This document shows positions 28,767 through 37,106 of a DNA stretch of 64,000 nt, piece after piece. The notes under the pieces are model-generated. The model saw only the letters and a list, made by a program, of their open reading frames with translations, ran no database searches and was not told where the DNA came from. Made by a program: the position numbers and the translations under genes. The stretch is from Novosphingobium ovatum (lineage in GTDB: Bacteria; Pseudomonadota; Alphaproteobacteria; Sphingomonadales; Sphingomonadaceae), in NCBI RefSeq assembly GCF_009909235.1, contig NZ_JAAAPO010000003.1, positions 434,001 to 498,000 on the forward strand. Reading direction: 5' to 3'. The number at the start of each line of letters is the position of its first letter. The first letter of the stretch is position 1.

Positions 28767-29692
28767 TGGCCTTTGAATCGGTTGGCCAGATCAGTGTTGC
28801 GGGCAAGCTGACGGCGAACGCGCCGCTGGCGCCGCTGGTGTGGTTCAAATCGGGCGGCACGGCGCAATGGCTGTTCGAGCCCAAGGATACCGCCGATCTC
28901 TGCGCCTTTCTGGAGCAACTGGCGCCCGATGTGCCGGTGATGGCGCTGGGGCTGGGCAGCAATCTGATCGTGCGCGATGGCGGGGTGCCGGGCGTTGTGG
29001 TGCGTTTGGGTAAGGCTTTCGCGCGGGTCGAGGCGCTGGACGCCACCACGCTGAACTGTGGCGGCGGGGCCAGCGGCATTCTGGTGTCCAGCACGGCGCG
29101 CGACCATGGCATTGCGGGGATGGAATTCCTGCGCTCGATCCCCGGCACAGTGGGTGGGTTCGTGCGGATGAACGGCGGCGCCTATGGCCGAGAGGTCAAG
29201 GACATATTGATCGATTGCGATGTGGTGATCCGTTCGGGCGAGATCGCGACGCTGCCCTTGTCCGAACTGGGCTATACCTATCGCCATTCCGATCTGGTGG
29301 ATGGCTGCATCGTGGTGGCGGCGCGGTTCTGTGGGGAACCGGGCGATCCGGCCGCCATTCAGGCCGAGATGGACCGCATCAGCGCCTCGCGCGAGGCCAG
29401 CCAGCCCCTGCGCAGCAAAACCGGCGGCAGCACGTTCAAGAATCCCGATGGTGGAAAGGCGTGGGAACTGGTGGATAAGGCGGGGTGCCGAGGCTTGACG
29501 CTGGGCGGCGCGCAGGTGAGCGAGAAGCACACCAATTTCCTGATCAACACCGGGGACGCGACCAGCACCCAGATCGAGGCTTTGGGCGAGGAAGTCCGCC
29601 GGCGCGTGCGAGAGCAATCGGGCGTGAGCCTTGAATGGGAAATCAAGCGGGTGGGGCTGTCGGCCCCGGCCCAGACCAAGGATGATGAGTAA
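28766..29692 (+). CDS. murB: UDP-N-acetylenolpyruvoylglucosamine reductase MurB
   Basis: FAD-dependent reduction of enolpyruvyl-UDP-GlcNAc to UDP-MurNAc. The 308-residue product fits type II MurB. It shows 'LVWFKSGGTAQWLFEP', the FAD-binding 'ALGLGSNLIVRDGGVPGVV', 'EFLRSIPGTVGGFVRMNGGAYG' and the C-terminal 'GGSTFKNPDG' and 'KHTNFLIN' segments. It starts in the murC stop and abuts the GTG start of ddl, so the three genes are tightly coupled. Confidence 0.97.
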   Translation: MAFESVGQISVAGKLTANAPLAPLVWFKSGGTAQWLFEPKDTADLCAFLEQLAPDVPVMALGLGSNLIVRDGGVPGVVVRLGKAFARVEALDATTLNCGGGASGILVSSTARDHGIAGMEFLRSIPGTVGGFVRMNGGAYGREVKDILIDCDVVIRSGEIATLPLSELGYTYRHSDLVDGCIVVAARFCGEPGDPAAIQAEMDRISASREASQPLRSKTGGSTFKNPDGGKAWELVDKAGCRGLTLGGAQVSEKHTNFLINTGDATSTQIEALGEEVRRRVREQSGVSLEWEIKRVGLSAPAQTKDDE

Positions 29693-30664
29693 GTGATTGA
29701 ACCCAAGCCTCATGTTGCCGTGTTGATGGGCGGCTGGTCCAGCGAGCGCCCGGTCAGCTTGATGAGCGGCAATGGCGTTGCCGATGCGCTGGAAAGCCGC
29801 GGCTATCGCGTGACGCGGATCGACATGGGCCGCGATGTGGCGGTGAAACTGGCACAGGCCGCGCCTGATGTGGTCTTCAACGCGCTGCACGGCGCCCCCG
29901 GTGAGGATGGCACGGTGCAGGGCATGCTGGACCTGATGGGCATCCCCTATACCCACTCTGGCCTGACCACCAGCGTGATCGCCATCGACAAGGAACTGAC
30001 CAAGCGCGCTTTGGTGCCGCAGGGCATTCCGATGCCGGGCGGGCGTTTGGTGCGTTCGGACGACCTGTATGCGGGCGATCCTATCCCGCGCCCCTATGTG
30101 CTGAAACCGGCGGCAGAGGGCAGCAGCGTGGGCGTCGCCATCGTCACCGACGAGAGCCATTGCGGCAACCCCATCCGCCGCGACGCCGAAGGGCCGTGGC
30201 AGCATTTCCCCGAGCTGATGGCCGAACCCTTTATCCGGGGGCGCGAACTGACCACGGCGGTGATGGGCGGGGCAGATGGGCCGCGCGCGCTGTGCGTGAC
30301 GGAGCTCAAGCCCAAGAGCGGCTTTTACGATTTCGAGGCGAAATATACCGACGGCATGACCGAGCATGTCTGCCCCGCCGATATCCCGGCTGATGTGACG
30401 CAGGCGTGCCTTGATCTGGCGCTGCGGGCGCATGTGCTGCTGGGCTGCAAGGGGGCCAGCCGCAGCGATTTCCGCTGGGACGACAATCAGGGCGTTGAGG
30501 GGCTGTTCCTGCTGGAGGTCAACACCCAGCCGGGGATGACGCCGCTCAGCCTGGTGCCTGAACAGGCCAAGCATTGCGGCATGGATTACGCCACGCTGGT
30601 CGAGGCGATTGTGGCCGATGCGCTGAACGGCGGGGCGCAGGTCAAGGGGGCCGACAGCGCATGA
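29693..30664 (+). CDS. ddl: D-alanine:D-alanine ligase
   Basis: ATP-grasp enzyme that makes D-Ala-D-Ala for MurF. The 323-residue protein begins at a GTG directly after the murB stop. Seen are 'VLMGGWSSERPVSLMSG', 'NALHGAPGEDGTVQG', 'GIPYTHSG', 'VLKPAAEGSSVGV', 'GCKGASRSDFRWD' and 'LEVNTQPGMT' with the metal ligands. The stop overlaps ftsQ by four bases. The location between murB and ftsQ is the standard dcw position. Confidence 0.97.
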   Translation: MIEPKPHVAVLMGGWSSERPVSLMSGNGVADALESRGYRVTRIDMGRDVAVKLAQAAPDVVFNALHGAPGEDGTVQGMLDLMGIPYTHSGLTTSVIAIDKELTKRALVPQGIPMPGGRLVRSDDLYAGDPIPRPYVLKPAAEGSSVGVAIVTDESHCGNPIRRDAEGPWQHFPELMAEPFIRGRELTTAVMGGADGPRALCVTELKPKSGFYDFEAKYTDGMTEHVCPADIPADVTQACLDLALRAHVLLGCKGASRSDFRWDDNQGVEGLFLLEVNTQPGMTPLSLVPEQAKHCGMDYATLVEAIVADALNGGAQVKGADSA

Positions 30665-31926
30665 GCCAGAAGCTGAAACGGGGAGGGACCAACGCCCGCC
30701 GTACCGCCGCCCGCGCGCAGTCCGCGCGCAAGGTGCAGGCGGCCAAGGCGCGCACCGGTTCGGCGCTGGATCAGGCGATGGCTCTGGTGCCGGTGTCGGA
30801 AAAGCAGCTGTACCATTTTCTGGTCGTGCTGATCCTGACCGTTTCGGCTGTTTTGGCATGGGTGGTGGCCAGTTTGATGGGCCTGCCCGAAATGGTGCAA
30901 CAGCACGTCACCCACCTGACCGCGCAGGCCGGGTTCGAGGTGCGCAAGGTGGTGGTCCACGGCGTCAAGCATCAGAACGAACTGGCGATTTACGACCGCG
31001 TGGATGGCGTGCTGGAGGCCCAGCACAGTCGGTCGATGGCGGCCGTCGATCTGCCGGGGTTGCGCGATCAGATATTGGCGCTGCCCTGGGTGGCCGAGGC
31101 GCGGGTGTCGCGGCAATTGCCCGATACGCTGGTGATCGAGATCGAGGAGCGAAAGGCCCATGCGGTGCTGCGGGTGCGCGATGCCGAGGGGAGCCATCTG
31201 TCGCTGATCGACGCCACCGGGCGCGAGCTGGAGCCGGTGAGCGAGGCCGACGTCAAGGGGCGGTTGGTGCTGGCCGGTGATGGCGTGGGCACGCAGGTCG
31301 CCGCGCTGGCGCAATTGATGGAGGCCGCGCCTGCAATCCGTCCGCAAGTGGCCGAAGCCGAATGGGTGGGCCACCGGCGCTGGAACCTGACATTCCGCAA
31401 CAAAAAGCTGCTGGAACTGCCTGAAGGCGATGGCGAATCGTCCAAGGCGCTGATGGCCTTTGCCCGGATGGACGGGACGTTGCGGTTGATGGACCGCGAA
31501 TATGTCGTGTTCGACATGCGTGTCCCGCCCAAGATCTATATGCGCAAGCCCGGGACGGGTGAGGGCGGCGAGGCCGATGGTCTGGCGCAGGGAGGTGCCG
31601 GTGCGGCGCCCGTGGCGCAGGAGTCGGGACAGGCGGGCGCCGTGGCGGCCGCGCCTTTGGCCGCGGTGGCGCGTGTGGCGCTGTCTGAACCGCGCCCCTC
31701 GGAAAAGCCGGCAGACAAGCCCAGGGATGTGGCCAAGCCCAAGGACGCGCCGAAGAAGGACGCGCCGAAGAAAGATGCGGCAAAGCCCAAGGACGAGCCC
31801 AAGGCCAAGGAAAAGCCCAAAGTCGCGCCCAAGGGCAAGGAAAAGCCCAAGGACGCTCCCAAGGATAAGGCAAGGCCCAAGGACAAGCCCAAGGCGGAAC
31901 CGGCCCATCGCAAGGAGGCGCGCTGA
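30661..31926 (+). CDS. ftsQ: Cell division protein FtsQ with a long Lys/Pro-rich tail
   Basis: Bitopic divisome protein that recruits FtsB/FtsL and links early and late division proteins. From the ATG at 30661 it has 421 residues: a basic cytoplasmic region of about 50, one transmembrane helix ('FLVVLILTVSAVLAWVVASL'), a POTRA domain (about 92-160) and the FtsQ/DivIB beta domain to about 290. Beyond this it continues for about 120 residues: first Ala/Gly-rich, then from about 347 a run of KPKD/KPKE/KKDAP repeats to the end. Most alphaproteobacterial FtsQ proteins end near residue 300. The tail is periplasmic and strongly basic. The stop overlaps ftsA by one base. Confidence 0.94.
   Translation: MSQKLKRGGTNARRTAARAQSARKVQAAKARTGSALDQAMALVPVSEKQLYHFLVVLILTVSAVLAWVVASLMGLPEMVQQHVTHLTAQAGFEVRKVVVHGVKHQNELAIYDRVDGVLEAQHSRSMAAVDLPGLRDQILALPWVAEARVSRQLPDTLVIEIEERKAHAVLRVRDAEGSHLSLIDATGRELEPVSEADVKGRLVLAGDGVGTQVAALAQLMEAAPAIRPQVAEAEWVGHRRWNLTFRNKKLLELPEGDGESSKALMAFARMDGTLRLMDREYVVFDMRVPPKIYMRKPGTGEGGEADGLAQGGAGAAPVAQESGQAGAVAAAPLAAVARVALSEPRPSEKPADKPRDVAKPKDAPKKDAPKKDAAKPKDEPKAKEKPKVAPKGKEKPKDAPKDKARPKDKPKAEPAHRKEAR
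31699..31923 (+). repeat. Low-complexity repeat encoding the FtsQ tail
   Basis: A degenerate array built from AAGCCCAAGGAC-like units, including two near-identical tandem 15-base units at 31744-31758 and 31759-31773 and part of a third. It stays in frame and codes for Lys-Pro-Lys-Asp/Glu/Ala. Such arrays can change length by slippage in multiples of three. Confidence 0.75.
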
Positions 31927-33209
31927 TGGCTGTGCCGCCACGGATCACGCATGTGTTTGGCGCGGTCAACATCGGCTCGTTCCGGGTATCGGCGATGATT
32001 GCCGGGCGCACCGAAAATGGCGACATTCTGGTGATGGGCAGCGCCCATCGCGCGGCGCAGGGGGTAAAGCGTGGCTATGTCACCGACATGCATGCGGCCA
32101 CCTATGCCGTGCGCGATGCCATTGAAAAGGCCGAGAAGATGGCCAACACCAGCATCTCGTCGGTGTGGATTGGCTGCTCGGGCGCGGGGCTGGCCAGCCG
32201 GATTGCCCATGTGGAAAGCGACATGGGCGGCCGCCGGATCGAGCCGGAGGATATTGACCACCTGTTGGTGTCGGCGCGCGATGTGATCCAGCCGGAGGGG
32301 CGGATGGTGCTGCATGCGCAGCCCGCGCATTACACGCTGGACGGGGCACATGGTGTCGCCAATCCCAAGGGGCTGCATGCCGAGCGCCTGGGGGTCGACA
32401 TCCACGTCATGCTGGCCGATGGCGCGCCGATCCGCAATCTGACCGAGGCGGTGCAGAACGCGCATTTGCAGGTCGAGGCGGTGGTGGCCAGCCCGATCGC
32501 GGCGGGCCTGTCGGTGCTGTCGGCCGAGGAGCGCGAGTTGGGCGTGGCGCTGGTCGAATTTGGCGCTGAGGTGACGACGGTATCGGTCCATGCGGCCGGG
32601 CTGTTGCTGGAGCTGGCGACGATCCCGATGGGGTCGGGTGACATTACCGATGCCATCGCCGCCCATTTCGGCATCCGCCGTTTTCAGGCCGAGCGGTTGA
32701 AATGCGTCAATGGATCGGCGCTGGCCAGCCCGGCCGACCATGGCGAGATGATCCCGGTCCACGGCCCCGGCGAGGAAATACCCGGCCAGCACGCCCGCCA
32801 TGCCGATGACAAGAACCGCATCCCCCGCGCCGAACTGATCAGTGTCATCACGGGCCAACTCAGCGTTTTGCTGGACGAGGTGAACAAGGTGCTCAAGCGG
32901 CTGGGCTTTGTCGGGGCACGCGGCGCGCAGGTGGTGTTTACCGGCGGCGGGGCGGAACTGGCGGGGCTGGCCGATTTCGCGCAAGGCGCGCTGGGCCGCC
33001 CGGTGCGCATCGGCAAACCCGTCGGCATTCGCGGCTTGGCCGAGGCGCATGCCACGCCCGGCTATTCCACTTTGGCCGGTCTGATCCTCTATGCCATCGA
33101 CGAGCCGATCGACATTCGCCAGATTGGTCCGTCCTATGTTCGGGGTGGGCGGCACTCTGGTCTTGGTTTGTTCGCACGGCTGTGGCACGCGATTAAGGAA
33201 TATTTCTAG
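31926..33209 (+). CDS. ftsA: Cell division protein FtsA (actin-like)
   Basis: Membrane tether for FtsZ. The 427-residue protein has the actin-like fold with the 1C domain, and a C-terminal amphipathic helix ('GLGLFARLWHAIKEYF') that serves as membrane anchor. The adenosine motif 'VVFTGGGAELAGL' is conserved. The phosphate 1 motif reads 'AVNIGSFRV', with Asn15 where Asp is usual, and phosphate 2 reads 'VEFGAEVTT' (residues 210-218), which departs from the usual glycine-rich form. The gene starts in the ftsQ stop. A 136-base spacer separates it from ftsZ. Confidence 0.96.
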   Translation: MAVPPRITHVFGAVNIGSFRVSAMIAGRTENGDILVMGSAHRAAQGVKRGYVTDMHAATYAVRDAIEKAEKMANTSISSVWIGCSGAGLASRIAHVESDMGGRRIEPEDIDHLLVSARDVIQPEGRMVLHAQPAHYTLDGAHGVANPKGLHAERLGVDIHVMLADGAPIRNLTEAVQNAHLQVEAVVASPIAAGLSVLSAEERELGVALVEFGAEVTTVSVHAAGLLLELATIPMGSGDITDAIAAHFGIRRFQAERLKCVNGSALASPADHGEMIPVHGPGEEIPGQHARHADDKNRIPRAELISVITGQLSVLLDEVNKVLKRLGFVGARGAQVVFTGGGAELAGLADFAQGALGRPVRIGKPVGIRGLAEAHATPGYSTLAGLILYAIDEPIDIRQIGPSYVRGGRHSGLGLFARLWHAIKEYF

Positions 33210-33345
33210 GATTAGCCGCAAAATGGCAGATTTCTGCCGCTGCGTTGTGGACAAATGTTAAAAGGGCTTTGATTCGCCAACTCGGTTTGTGCATTTTCAT
33301 GCGTCAGGGGTGCGCTCAGTGGGCGTAACTCCACAGGAGAAGGCA
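33210..33345 (+). promoter_or_regulatory. ftsA-ftsZ spacer, probable ftsZ promoter region
   Basis: This is the only substantial gap inside the cluster. It contains a DnaA-box-like nonamer at 33246-33254 (TTGTCCACA on the minus strand, one mismatch to consensus), one GANTC site at 33271 and a strong AGGAG ribosome-binding site at 33336-33340. A separate ftsZ promoter is likely from the spacing; no clear -35/-10 pair could be fixed. Confidence 0.5.
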
Positions 33346-34956
33346 ATGAGCATCAATATCGGTCCGCCCGCTGTTGAGGAATTGCGTCCGCGCATCACCG
33401 TCATCGGTGTGGGCGGCGCTGGCGGGAACGCGATCGCCAACATGATCCGCGCCGAGATTGAGGGCGTGGATTTTGTTATCGCCAACACCGACGCGCAGGC
33501 GTTGAACAATTCGATCGTTCAGCACCGCATCCAGCTGGGCCCCGACATCACGCAGGGTCTGGGTGCCGGTTCGCGGCCCGAGGTCGGGCGCGCGGCGGCC
33601 GAGGAAACGCTGGCCGACATCGACCGTTTGCTGGAAGGTGTGCACATGGTGTTCATCGCCGCCGGCATGGGCGGTGGCACCGGCACGGGCGCGGCCCCCG
33701 TTATCGCCAAGGCGGCGCGGGAAAAGGGCGTGTTGACCGTTGGTGTGGTGACCAAGCCGTTCCTGTTTGAAGGCACGCGCCGCATGCGCGCCGCCGAAAG
33801 CGGGATCGAGGAGCTGCAAAAGCACGTCGACACGCTGATCGTCATTCCCAACCAGAACCTGTTCCTGGTGGCCAAGGCCGAGACGACCTTCAAGGAGGCG
33901 TTCCAGCTGGCCGATGAGGTGTTGCAGCAGGGTGTGCGCTCGATCACCGACCTGATGGTGATGCCGGGCCTGATCAACCTTGACTTTGCCGACGTGCGCT
34001 CGGTCATGGCCGAGATGGGCAAGGCGATGATGGGCACTGGTGAGGCCGAGGGCGAAAATCGCGCCTTGTCCGCCGCCGAAAAGGCGATTGCAAACCCGCT
34101 GCTGGACGGCGTGTCGATGCAGGGCGCCAAGGGGGTGATCATCTCGATCATCGGTGGCGACGACATGAAGCTGCTGGAAGTCGACGAGGCCGCCAACCAC
34201 ATCCGCGAGTTGGTCGACCCGAACGCCAACATCATCTGGGGCAGCGCGTTCAACCCCGACCTTCAGGGCAAGATCCGCGTCTCGGTGGTGGCCACCGGGA
34301 TCGAGCAGACCGCCCAGCAGGCCGAGGATGCCTCGCGTCCGTTCTCGATGCAGGCCTCGCGCGGGCCGGTGCGTCCGCAGGCTGGCGGGCTGCCGGGCTT
34401 TGCCGCCGCCGCGCCGCAGCCCGCACCGGTCGCACAGCCGGCCCCCGTGCCGCAGCCTGCGCCGATGCCTGAACCTGCGCCCTATATCGCGCCGGAACCG
34501 GTTGCGCCTGTGGCCCAACCCGCGCCGCAGCCCGTTCCTCAACCCGCCCCGGCACCGGTCTTTACCGCGCTGACGCCGCCTGCGGTAGAGGAGCCGCTGG
34601 ATCTGGGTGAGGACTTCCCCGCGCCGCCTGCGCGCGCCTATCAGCCGCAGTCTGCGCCTGTGCCGCAGGCGGCTCCCGCGCCGCGTCCGCGCGCGCCGCA
34701 GGATGAGCTGTTGCTGGACGCCAGCCGTCTGGTGGAGGATGACGCGCCGATGGCGCCGCGTCGTCGGCCGCTGGTCCCCGGTGGCCCGACGGCGCCGACG
34801 GAGGAACCTGCACGCGCGCCTTCGGGCGGCACGCTGTTCGAGCGGATGGCCAATCTGGCCGGTCGCCGCAAGCCCGAGGATGACGACGGCGGCGATGACG
34901 GTGATGGCGGCGCGATCAGCATTCCGCGCTTTCTGGGTCGCCAGAACAACCAGTAA
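33346..34956 (+). CDS. ftsZ: Cell division GTPase FtsZ
   Basis: Tubulin-like protein that forms the Z-ring. The 536-residue protein starts at an ATG with AGGAG at good spacing. The GTPase core runs to about residue 320 with '[10 protein letters not shown]', the tubulin signature GGGTGTG at 109-115, and the T7 loop '[11 protein letters not shown]'. A linker of about 200 residues, rich in Pro, Ala and Gln, follows, typical of alphaproteobacteria, and ends in the conserved C-terminal peptide '[13 protein letters not shown]' that binds FtsA and other partners. No lpxC follows, unlike many proteobacterial clusters. Confidence 0.99.
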   Translation: MSINIGPPAVEELRPRITVIGVGGAGGNAIANMIRAEIEGVDFVIANTDAQALNNSIVQHRIQLGPDITQGLGAGSRPEVGRAAAEETLADIDRLLEGVHMVFIAAGMGGGTGTGAAPVIAKAAREKGVLTVGVVTKPFLFEGTRRMRAAESGIEELQKHVDTLIVIPNQNLFLVAKAETTFKEAFQLADEVLQQGVRSITDLMVMPGLINLDFADVRSVMAEMGKAMMGTGEAEGENRALSAAEKAIANPLLDGVSMQGAKGVIISIIGGDDMKLLEVDEAANHIRELVDPNANIIWGSAFNPDLQGKIRVSVVATGIEQTAQQAEDASRPFSMQASRGPVRPQAGGLPGFAAAAPQPAPVAQPAPVPQPAPMPEPAPYIAPEPVAPVAQPAPQPVPQPAPAPVFTALTPPAVEEPLDLGEDFPAPPARAYQPQSAPVPQAAPAPRPRAPQDELLLDASRLVEDDAPMAPRRRPLVPGGPTAPTEEPARAPSGGTLFERMANLAGRRKPEDDDGGDDGDGGAISIPRFLGRQNNQ

Positions 34957-35015
34957 CGGGGCCGGGGGGCTTACCAATCGCCCGCAGGCCGGGCGAGAGC
35001 ATGGTGTTGCGTTGA

Positions 35016-36935
35016 ATGGGTAAGCGTTTCGAGCGTTATGGTATGGTCCAAACGGGGTGGGCGTCACTGGCGCCTGCCCCGGCTTTGTTGTCGGTGTTGG
35101 CGATGGTGCTGACGCCGGTGGCGCCCGCGTTGGCGCAGGATGCGCCGATCGATCCGCCCGGCGCGGTGGTGCAGCCTATCGCGCCGGTGAATGATGCCGG
35201 GCAGCGGCTGCATGCCGCGTTGAGCCAGTTGGCGCGCAGCCCTCAGGATACCGAGGCTTTGCTGGCGGCTGGTGACGCTGCGCTGGCGTTGGGCGATGTG
35301 CAGGCGGCGATCGGCTTTCTGGCACGGGCGGACCGGGCTTCGCCCAACAATGGCCGCGTGCTGGTCACCTATGCCAAGGCGCGTTTGCGCGCGCAGGACC
35401 CGGTGGCGGCGATCACCCTGTATGACGCGGCGGCGCGGCTGACTCCGCTGAACGCCGAGCAATTGTCGGACCGTGGGCTGGCGCATGATCTGGTCGGCGA
35501 CAACCTGATGGCGCAGCGCCTGTACAAGGAAGCGCTGGCCAAGGGGGCGCCTGACGAAACCGCGCGCCGTCTGGCGTTGAGCCTGGCGATGATCAATGAT
35601 CGACGCGGGGTTGAGGTGGTGCTGGCCCCGTTGCTGCAAAAGAACGACCGGTCGGCGTGGCGCATTCGCGCCTTTGCCTATGCGATCATGGGGCGCGAGG
35701 AGGAGGCGGTGCAGATCGTCAATTCCACCATGCCGCCCGAACTGGCGCAGGGCATTTCACCCTATTTGCGTTATTTGCGGCGGCTGACCCCGGCGCAGCA
35801 GGCGGCGGCGGCCAATCTGGGCCAATTCCCGCAGGCCTCGCAGATCGGGCAGGATGATCCGCGCATCGCCAGCTATGTCGCGGCGCATAATATTCAGCGG
35901 GTGACCATGGCTGAACCCGCGCTGGCCGCGGCCGCCACGGCCAAGCCCGATCCGCGCAAGGGCCGCCGCGCCCGCGCATCGGCCGAGGCTGACGGTGGGG
36001 AAGGGGGCGTTGCGCCGCCGGTGCCGATGCCTTCGCGGCAGGTCGATACGGTGCAGCCGACCCGTCTGGCCGCCGCCGTCACGCCCACGCCGCGCGCCGC
36101 GCCCGTCCCGGCGCCCGAGCCGCAGCCTGAACCCAGGCGCGATGCGTCCTCGCGCGTGGCGGTGGTCAGCCTGTCGGCTCAGCCCGCGCCGCAGTCAGTG
36201 TCCGCGCCCCCGCCCGCTCCGCCGCCGGTGTCGGCACAGGGTGGTCCGGGCTTTGCCGCTTTGGGGGGGACAGGTGCTGCGCCGGAGCGGCCGGTGATGG
36301 GGCCGCCGGTGCCATCGGGCGAATCGGGCGTGGTCGCGCCGCCGGTGGTGCAGCCTTTGCCCCAGCCTGCGCCTGAAACCGTGCCGCCGCCCGTTGCCTT
36401 GCCCGCGCCAGAGGTGGTCGCGCCGCCGGTTGCGCCGCCTGCCGTGGTCACGCCGCCGCCGGTGGTCACGCCGCCGCCCGCACCCGCCCCGCGCCCCGCG
36501 CCCAAGCCTGCCGCCCGCCCCAGCTTTAGCGATGCCTTTGGTGCGCTGTTGGCCGATGAGGCGCCGCGCACCGCGCTGGTTCCGGCATCGGGGGCGGTCG
36601 ACATCCGCAAGATCCAGCCCGCGCGCCCCGCGCCCAAGGCGCCGCCGCCGCCCGCGCATCCCAGCCGCATCTGGGTGCAGATGGGCGTTGGACGCGACCT
36701 GTCGCGCATGGCGTTCGACTGGCGCCGCTTTACCAAGGAAGACCCCGAACTGGCCCGTGGGCGCAAGCCGTTTTCCTCGGATTGGGGGCGGACAAACCGC
36801 CTGCTGATCGGCCCGTTCGAGACTGAGGCGGCCGCCAAGGCCTATGCGGAAAAGCTGCACAAGGCGGGCCATGATGACGCGCATGTGTGGTTGAGCCCGG
36901 CCGGCCAAGTGGTCGATCCGCTGGAGGCCAAGTAA
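35016..36935 (+). CDS. Secreted TPR and SPOR domain protein
   Basis: A 639-residue envelope protein: signal peptide (cleavage after 'VAPALAQ', about residue 41), tetratricopeptide-like repeats over about 60-250, a disordered Pro/Ala/Val-rich linker of more than 200 residues, and a C-terminal SPOR domain from about 555 ('RIWVQMGVGRDLSRMAFDW' to 'LIGPFETEAAAKAYAEKL'). SPOR domains bind denuded septal glycan, so a role at the division site is likely. It starts 59 bases after ftsZ on the same strand, consistent with a division function. An ATG at 35043 is an alternative start. No enzyme domain is seen. Confidence 0.88.
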   Translation: MGKRFERYGMVQTGWASLAPAPALLSVLAMVLTPVAPALAQDAPIDPPGAVVQPIAPVNDAGQRLHAALSQLARSPQDTEALLAAGDAALALGDVQAAIGFLARADRASPNNGRVLVTYAKARLRAQDPVAAITLYDAAARLTPLNAEQLSDRGLAHDLVGDNLMAQRLYKEALAKGAPDETARRLALSLAMINDRRGVEVVLAPLLQKNDRSAWRIRAFAYAIMGREEEAVQIVNSTMPPELAQGISPYLRYLRRLTPAQQAAAANLGQFPQASQIGQDDPRIASYVAAHNIQRVTMAEPALAAAATAKPDPRKGRRARASAEADGGEGGVAPPVPMPSRQVDTVQPTRLAAAVTPTPRAAPVPAPEPQPEPRRDASSRVAVVSLSAQPAPQSVSAPPPAPPPVSAQGGPGFAALGGTGAAPERPVMGPPVPSGESGVVAPPVVQPLPQPAPETVPPPVALPAPEVVAPPVAPPAVVTPPPVVTPPPAPAPRPAPKPAARPSFSDAFGALLADEAPRTALVPASGAVDIRKIQPARPAPKAPPPPAHPSRIWVQMGVGRDLSRMAFDWRRFTKEDPELARGRKPFSSDWGRTNRLLIGPFETEAAAKAYAEKLHKAGHDDAHVWLSPAGQVVDPLEAK

Positions 36936-36944
36936 ACAGGGGTA

Positions 36945-36986
36945 GGGGTTTTGTCTGATTATTCGGTCAAGACCCCCTTATCCACA
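36945..36986 (+). promoter_or_regulatory. Hairpin and perfect DnaA box after the SPOR gene
   Basis: GGGGTTTTG (36945-36953) can pair with CAAGACCCC (36968-36976, one G-U), a possible weak terminator without a T-run. Directly after it TTATCCACA (36978-36986) matches the DnaA box consensus exactly, and TTATGCGCA at 37009-37017 differs at one base. Two boxes are too few for an origin; a DnaA-responsive promoter for the next gene is possible. Confidence 0.45.
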
Positions 36987-37106
36987 GGCTGTGAACAGGC
37001 TTGTTTGGTTATGCGCAAGCTGTTGTAGAACCGGCATTGTGTAAAACTTCAGCCCGCGCAATTTCTATGACTTGGGTCAGACAAAAGGCGCGCCAGGGTC
37101 GGAACA

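Noticed and set aside
36936..37106. Replication origin suggested by DnaA boxes
   Set aside because: Only one perfect and one near-perfect box, no AT-rich unwinding region, and no dnaA, hemE or parAB neighbours.
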